From CBFGTA01 sp965651595 (GTDB lineage: Bacteria > Actinomycetota > Actinomycetes > S36-B12 > UBA10799): 27,012 bases of DNA. The DNA is taken from positions 1-27,012 of the forward strand of contig CBFGTA010000017.1 in NCBI GenBank assembly GCA_965651595.1, written 5' to 3'. How positions within the stretch are numbered: position 1 is the stretch's first letter; every line of letters begins with the position of its first letter. Under the pieces are notes generated by a model. The model worked only from the letters and a program-made list of their open reading frames with translations. It did no database searches and had not been told where the DNA came from. Positions 22,832 to 27,012 of this stretch are shown piece by piece. Made by a program: the position numbers and the translations under genes.

Positions 22832-23175
22832 TGCGAGTCGGCTGCTGCAGAAATGCGTGCACTCGGGATTGTCTCCCCGCTTCGCGCAACCGGTATCCCC
22901 TGTTGGTGCGTCAGTCGCGCTGTCTCGAGCAGCTGGCGCCAACTAGTGACTTCGGGGCGCCGACGCAAGAGTGCCCGGCGTTCGCGTTCAGTCATCCCCC
23001 CCCAGACCCCGAACTCAACCCCGTTGTCGAGTGCATCGGCGAGACACTCGGTGCGGACGGGGCACCCAAAGCACACCGTCTTGGCCCGATTCTGGGCAGC
23101 CCCTTGGACGAACAACACGTCGGGATCAATTCCGCGACACGCGGCGCGTGCAGGCCAATCTTCGATCCAGCTCAT
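22819..23175 (-). CDS. WhiB-family iron-sulfur regulator (WhiB4/WblA-like)
   Basis: This 118-residue Wbl protein has four cluster-ligand cysteines, C13 and C35-x2-C38-x5-C44, the beta-turn motif GVWGGMTERER (56-66), and then a basic stretch (RRALLRRRP) for DNA contact. These proteins carry a [4Fe-4S] cluster sensitive to O2 and NO and usually work with the primary sigma factor. The length and neighbours (PBP on one side, Get3-like pair on the other) match mycobacterial WhiB4 and Streptomyces WblA. GAAAGG lies 5 nt before the ATG. The tail after residue 75 is variable. Confidence 0.93.
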   Translation of the reverse strand: MSWIEDWPARAACRGIDPDVLFVQGAAQNRAKTVCFGCPVRTECLADALDNGVEFGVWGGMTERERRALLRRRPEVTSWRQLLETARLTHQQGIPVARSGETIPSARISAAADSQAIA

Positions 23176-23320
23176 GCTTACCTTTCACTTCAGTACCTCG
23201 GACTCACACCGCGGCACACACAACACTGCAATCCCGCCTCAGCGGGCCCCCATGTGAAGCAAGTGACGGAGGAAACAGCAGCGACTGTCCTTGGTGAGCA
23301 CCAACAGTCCACTCCTTCAG

Positions 23321-23336
23321 GTAACCGTACGTTTAC
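23321..23336. promoter_or_regulatory. 16-bp imperfect palindrome upstream of whiB/PBP
   Basis: GTAACCGTACGTTTAC matches its reverse complement at 14 of 16 positions. The outer GTAAM halves loosely recall MtrA-type boxes of actinobacteria, but that identity is only a guess. Confidence 0.4.
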
Positions 23337-23353
23337 AGACAGATATCGTGAAG

Positions 23354-23395
23354 GTCACTTCGGACTAAGCCACTAGTCCTAAGTGACTAGTCCTA
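23354..23395. promoter_or_regulatory. 13/14 inverted repeat plus direct repeat upstream of the PBP gene
   Basis: The arm GTCACTTCGGACTA (23354-23367) and the arm TAGTCCTAAGTGAC (23374-23387) pair at 13 of 14 positions around a 6-nt centre (AGCCAC). The element TAGTCCTA occurs at 23374 and again at 23388, 14 bp apart. It lies about 105 bp before the PBP start and about 180 bp before whiB. It is a strong operator candidate or an unusual RNA hairpin. Confidence 0.65.
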
Positions 23396-23498
23396 GCTGC
23401 CTCAGCGGTCACGCCCCCGCGGTTGGCTCCAAAATATGTCCTGATTATCTGAACCCGCTGCCCACCGAATGCAACCAGGCAGCTTAAGCTTTCGTCTT

Positions 23499-25829
23499 AT
23501 GGGTGTGTTGGAATCTCCCACTGGTTCGGCTTTGACGCCGGGGCAGCGGCTCGGTCGTTTCGTCATGGTGAGCGTACTCGCAGGAGCGATTGTTGCTGCC
23601 ATGGGGATCCCTGCTGTCGCGAGCCTGGCATTTGCGACTAAGACTGCCGCGGCGCAGTTCGAGGCGCTGCCACAAGATGTGAAATCCCTGCCACTACCTC
23701 AACACTCTTATCTGACCGCCGCCAACGGCGAGCGAATCGCCACGCTCTACAAGGAAGACAGAATCGTCGTACCGCTCGATTCGATCTCCGACAACCTCAA
23801 AGAGGCAATGATCGCCACTGAGGACGCCCGCTTCTTTGAGCACAACGGCGTCGACCTCAAGGGCGCTTTCCGGGCCCTCGTCGCCAACTCCTCGGCCGGT
23901 GGCGTACAACAGGGGTCTTCGACGATCACGATGCAGTATGTCCGCAACCTGCTCATCACTGGAGCCGACTCAGCCGAGGAAGTTGAGGCCGCCCGCGTTC
24001 GCTCACTTGACCGCAAGATCCAAGAAATGCGCTATGCCCTGGCCCTCGAGAAGCGGCTGACCAAAGACCAAATCTTGGCGGGCTACCTCAACATCGTGTA
24101 CTTCGGCGCGGGCGCCTACGGCGCTGAGGCCGCCGCCAAACGTTTCTTCAGTAAGAGTGCGTCGAAACTCAACCTCAACGAGGCCGCAACTCTCGCGGGC
24201 CTGACGCAGAACCCAACTTCCTACGACCCGCTGGTGAACCCGAAGGCCGCCCAGACCCGTCGTGACATGGTTCTCGACCGGATGGTTGCCGAGAACTACA
24301 TTACCGCCGATCAAGCAGCCAAAGTGAAACGTCAGAGCGTCAAGAAACTCCTTGACCCTAGTCGACCTGACAATGGATGCCCAGCCTCCGAGTACCCCTT
24401 CTATTGCGACTACGTTCTCGCTCAAATCCGCAACGACCCCCGCTACGGGGCGACGGTGGAGGAACGCGAAGACTTCGTCCGCAGCGGCGGCCTTGTGATC
24501 CAGACAACCCTCGATGTGCAGGCACAAAACGCTGCCCAGCAGGCCGTCAACCGCTACCTTCCCCCGACCGACTCCAGCCGGAAGGCGGCCGCCATCGCGA
24601 TGGTCGAGCCAGGAACCGGCCATGTGCTCGCTCTGGCCCAGAATCGCGAGTGGGGAACCTCCGGCCTGGGCAAGACCACCTACAACTACGCGGTCAACGC
24701 CGCGGACGGTGGAACTGTGGGCATGCAGGCAGGATCAACGTTCAAAATCTTCACGCTCGCTGCCGCTCTCGAGAATGGCATGAATCCGACTGAGGTGATC
24801 TCGGGTCCGCAGCGTACGACTTTCTATGACACGAACTGGGGTTGCAAGCCCGGCGACAAGGGGTACTCAGGGCACCCGCCATACACCGTGAACAACTCAA
24901 CGGGTTCTGGCGCTTTCAACATGTGGAGTGGTACTGCCCGCTCCATCAACACCTACTTCGTGGAGTTGCAGCGGCGTGCAGGGCTGTGCAACACCGTCGA
25001 TATGGCCGAACGAATGGGCGTGACGCTGGCTAATGGCGAAGACCTCCCTCGCTTCCCCTCCTTCACTCTCGGGTCGATGGAAGTGTCTCCACTGGCTCTT
25101 GCTAACGCCTACGCCACGGCGGCCGCCCACGGCCGCTACTGCGCACCGATGGCCATTACCCGGATCGCTGACTTTGGCGACAACACCTTGTACTCCAACA
25201 GCTCGGAATGCACACGAGCGATGAGTCGCGGCACGGCCGATGCTGTGACCGCGATCTTGACTGGCGTCGTCGATGGCAGTGACGGCGGGCGCACGGGTCG
25301 CGCAATGTCGCTGGGCCGTGACGCGGCTGGCAAGACGGGAACCACAGACTCCAACGCCGCCGTGTGGTTCGCGGGCTACACGCCTGAGATCGCGGCTGCT
25401 GTCTGGGCTGGCGACCCCCGTGGGGGCTTCCGCTATCCCATGCAGAATGTCGTGATCAACGGCCAGTTCTACTCCCGCGTCCACGGTTCCTCCTTGCCTG
25501 GGCCAATTTGGCGGGAAGCGATGAGCGGGGCGCTCGCGGGCACGTCAGCGAGCAGTTTCGACCTGGACGCCAAGTTTGGCCTTACGACGGCTCGGCGTGG
25601 CGGTGTGAATCGCCTCTGGGTGACTAACACCCAATCGTCGACCGGAACTGAATTCACCAGCCCTGGCCAGGGCAGCTCCACCGGGCCGAACCGAACGCCG
25701 TCACCAGCCCCAAACCCGTATTACACCCGCCCGGACAATCCCTTGTTGGATCTCGATTTCGATCGGCCGCGCCCCGCTCGACCCGATCGAGGCCAGAGCG
25801 ACCGTTCGCCTTCGACCACCGGCGACTGA
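23499..25829 (+). CDS. Class A (bifunctional) penicillin-binding protein, PonA2-like
   Basis: This 776-residue peptidoglycan synthase has a short cytoplasmic tail, a membrane anchor (about 18-45), a GT51 glycosyltransferase domain with EDARFFEHNGVD (catalytic E108) and GSSTITMQYVRN, then a transpeptidase domain with STFK (S413), SIN (482-484) and KTGTT (K612). It polymerises lipid II and cross-links stem peptides outside the membrane. The C-terminal 75 residues are Pro/Asp/Arg-rich and disordered; the PASTA domain of M. tuberculosis PonA2 is absent. ATG 23499 is preferred to ATG 23469 as it follows TAAGCT by 8 nt, but neither start has a Shine-Dalgarno. It is divergent from whiB. Confidence 0.93.
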   Translation: MGVLESPTGSALTPGQRLGRFVMVSVLAGAIVAAMGIPAVASLAFATKTAAAQFEALPQDVKSLPLPQHSYLTAANGERIATLYKEDRIVVPLDSISDNLKEAMIATEDARFFEHNGVDLKGAFRALVANSSAGGVQQGSSTITMQYVRNLLITGADSAEEVEAARVRSLDRKIQEMRYALALEKRLTKDQILAGYLNIVYFGAGAYGAEAAAKRFFSKSASKLNLNEAATLAGLTQNPTSYDPLVNPKAAQTRRDMVLDRMVAENYITADQAAKVKRQSVKKLLDPSRPDNGCPASEYPFYCDYVLAQIRNDPRYGATVEEREDFVRSGGLVIQTTLDVQAQNAAQQAVNRYLPPTDSSRKAAAIAMVEPGTGHVLALAQNREWGTSGLGKTTYNYAVNAADGGTVGMQAGSTFKIFTLAAALENGMNPTEVISGPQRTTFYDTNWGCKPGDKGYSGHPPYTVNNSTGSGAFNMWSGTARSINTYFVELQRRAGLCNTVDMAERMGVTLANGEDLPRFPSFTLGSMEVSPLALANAYATAAAHGRYCAPMAITRIADFGDNTLYSNSSECTRAMSRGTADAVTAILTGVVDGSDGGRTGRAMSLGRDAAGKTGTTDSNAAVWFAGYTPEIAAAVWAGDPRGGFRYPMQNVVINGQFYSRVHGSSLPGPIWREAMSGALAGTSASSFDLDAKFGLTTARRGGVNRLWVTNTQSSTGTEFTSPGQGSSTGPNRTPSPAPNPYYTRPDNPLLDLDFDRPRPARPDRGQSDRSPSTTGD

Positions 25830-25905
25830 GCGTCCGAAGTCGGCCCTTGCAACTCGAAGCCCCCTATGAAACTCTGATCGAGACGATGGCAGACAGTTGA
25901 GCCCG

Positions 25906-25911
25906 TAGACT
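25906..25911 (+). promoter_or_regulatory. Putative -10 element (leaderless) for the phosphoesterase gene
   Basis: TAGACT, 6 nt (GGCCTC), then ATG at 25918. No Shine-Dalgarno. It suggests transcription independent of the PBP gene 88 bp upstream. Confidence 0.48.
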
Positions 25912-25917
25912 GGCCTC

Positions 25918-26826
25918 ATGCTCAGTATGAAGACCGGCGCGCCTCTAGCAGGGATCGGCGCGATCGGGATTGGTGTAGCGGCCTACGCCTTCGCTGAAGC
26001 TCACTCGTACCGGTTGCGCACGGTTGACGTCCCCCTCCTAGCGCCCGGCAGTCGGCCAATCCGGATTCTCCACCTGACTGACCTGCACTTGACGCACCGC
26101 CAGAAGCGCCGACAGGATTGGATTCGCGGCCTCAGCAAGACAGGGCCCGACTTCGTCGTCGCCACTGGAGACCTGCTGGCAGACCGGCACGGGTTGGGTG
26201 CCCTCCTCTATGCGCTCGGGCCGCTGCTGGACCGGCCAGGAGCATTCGTTTTCGGCTCCAACGATTACTACTCCCCGCACCTGGGCAATCCTTTGGGATA
26301 CCTCCTCTACCCGTCATCTCATCAACGCAACCGGGAACCCGACCTCCCGACCGAACAGTTGCGCTCACTGTTGATCGAACATGGCTGGCTTGACCTCAAC
26401 AATCAAGAAGCCACCACCGCCATCAAGGGAACATCTATCGGACTCAAGGGCGTCGACGACCCGCATATTGAACGGGATCGGTACTCAGACGTCGCTGGGC
26501 CCTATCCTGCTGGCGTGGATCTGCGAGTAGGAGTCGCCCACGCACCCTACCGACGGGTGCTTGATGCCATGGCCGAGGACAAGTCCGATCTGATCATTGC
26601 TGGGCACACTCACGGCGGCCAGGTGTGTGTGCCCGGTTTCGGCGCACTGACGACCAATTGCGACCTGGACCGGCGGCAAGCCAAGGGCCTATCCACGTAC
26701 GGCTCCGCCTACTTGCACGTCTCGGCTGGCATCGGAACCAACCCCTACACGCCGTTTCGGGTGGCCTGCCCGCCAGAGGCGACGATCATGACCCTGGGCC
26801 CGCACAGGGGGGACCAGACCGAGTAA
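25918..26826 (+). CDS. Calcineurin-like metallophosphoesterase (Rv3683-like)
   Basis: This 302-residue protein has an N-terminal hydrophobic segment (about 8-25) that could be a membrane anchor. A metallophosphoesterase core follows: LTDLHL (D55, H57), ATGDLL (D85), GSNDYY (N115, in place of the usual GNHD), AHAP (H208) and AGHTHGG (H230, H232). The set is complete for a dinuclear metal site. Related proteins cut phosphodiesters or UDP-diacylglucosamine-like lipids; the substrate here is unknown. Its position after the PBP gene and before tRNA-Pro matches Rv3683. The start is fixed by the upstream TAGACT. Confidence 0.9.
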   Translation: MLSMKTGAPLAGIGAIGIGVAAYAFAEAHSYRLRTVDVPLLAPGSRPIRILHLTDLHLTHRQKRRQDWIRGLSKTGPDFVVATGDLLADRHGLGALLYALGPLLDRPGAFVFGSNDYYSPHLGNPLGYLLYPSSHQRNREPDLPTEQLRSLLIEHGWLDLNNQEATTAIKGTSIGLKGVDDPHIERDRYSDVAGPYPAGVDLRVGVAHAPYRRVLDAMAEDKSDLIIAGHTHGGQVCVPGFGALTTNCDLDRRQAKGLSTYGSAYLHVSAGIGTNPYTPFRVACPPEATIMTLGPHRGDQTE

Positions 26827-26845
26827 ACTCACGATGCACAGTGCG

Positions 26846-26919
<74 letters not shown>

Positions 26920-26923
26920 CGTT

Positions 26924-26940
26924 TGTCCTGTTTCAGGACA
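26924..26940. terminator. Small hairpin directly after tRNA-Pro
   Basis: TGTCCTG-TTT-CAGGACA, a perfect 7-bp stem with a 3-nt loop, begins 5 nt after the tRNA. It could be the tRNA terminator or a 3' processing signal. Confidence 0.5.
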
Positions 26941-26941
26941 T

Positions 26942-26983
26942 CCAAGGCAGGTGAACCCGCAGTAGGGGGTTCACCTGCCTTGG
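26942..26983. terminator. Strong 17-bp-stem hairpin downstream of tRNA-Pro
   Basis: CCAAGGCAGGTGAACCC (26942-26958) pairs perfectly with 26967-26983 around an 8-nt loop. The following sequence is G/T-rich, without a T-run. It is a likely terminator for the tRNA transcript, possibly bidirectional for a gene beyond the window. Confidence 0.7.
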
Positions 26984-27012
26984 TCTTGGGGTTGGTGGTC
27001 CTGGTGGGTTCT

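Larger units (their letters stand above)
23176..23498. other. Divergent intergenic region between whiB and the PBP gene
   Basis: 323 bp with no credible gene. It contains a near-palindrome at 23321-23336 and a strong inverted repeat with an extra direct repeat at 23354-23395, both nearer the PBP side, and the whiB Shine-Dalgarno at the left end. Promoters for both genes must lie here; I cannot assign -35/-10 pairs with confidence. Confidence 0.7.

Noticed and set aside
24003..24623. 206-residue minus-strand open frame
   Set aside because: Antisense to the glycosyltransferase-transpeptidase junction of the PBP gene.

Overview
The window looks like a chromosome segment from a free-living actinobacterium (class Actinomycetes). 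GC is roughly 60% by eye. The right half carries a WhiB-family iron-sulfur regulator, a class A penicillin-binding protein, paired Get3/ArsA-like ATPases and a RidA-Nudix-metallo-beta-lactamase operon, an arrangement I recall from mycobacteria (Rv3677c-Rv3683) and the Streptomyces wblA region. Codon use looks uniform, and I see no transposase, integrase, phage gene or CRISPR array. I cannot name the genus.

Region 1 (1-5036, minus strand) is an alpha-glucoside module: a GH15 glucan hydrolase/trehalase-like enzyme, a beta-phosphoglucomutase-type HAD protein, and a GH65 phosphorylase whose 3' end is cut by the window edge. GH65 would release beta-glucose-1-phosphate, which the HAD protein would turn into glucose-6-phosphate. 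Region 2 (5112-7041) holds an SGNH hydrolase and a divergent YihY/BrkB membrane protein, closed by a 21-bp-stem terminator shared with the next gene. Region 3 (7077-9899) is a 940-residue secreted protein that joins an AA10 lytic polysaccharide monooxygenase, two CBM2 modules and a GH18 chitinase in one chain. It is the most striking single gene here.

Region 4 (10245-17828) is a mixed stretch: hot-dog thioesterase, patatin-like lipase, baeRF-type release-factor relative, MMPL exporter, secreted CHAP-domain peptidase/amidase and a DUF389 membrane protein. Region 5 (17974-26826) is the conserved actinobacterial block. A minus-strand operon (small DUF4177-like protein, RidA, Nudix, MBL) is divergent from the plus-strand Get3-like pair. 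WhiB converges on that pair and is divergent from the penicillin-binding protein, which is followed by a calcineurin-like phosphoesterase and tRNA-Pro(CGG) with two downstream hairpins.

Nine gene starts have a TAnnnT -10 element 6 or 7 nt before the start codon and no Shine-Dalgarno, which points to leaderless transcripts. Secreted or envelope genes and whiB instead have clear Shine-Dalgarno sequences. This pattern corrected several start codons. The most interesting non-coding signals are a 13/14 inverted repeat with an extra direct repeat between whiB and the PBP gene, and two overlapping dyads upstream of the CHAP gene.
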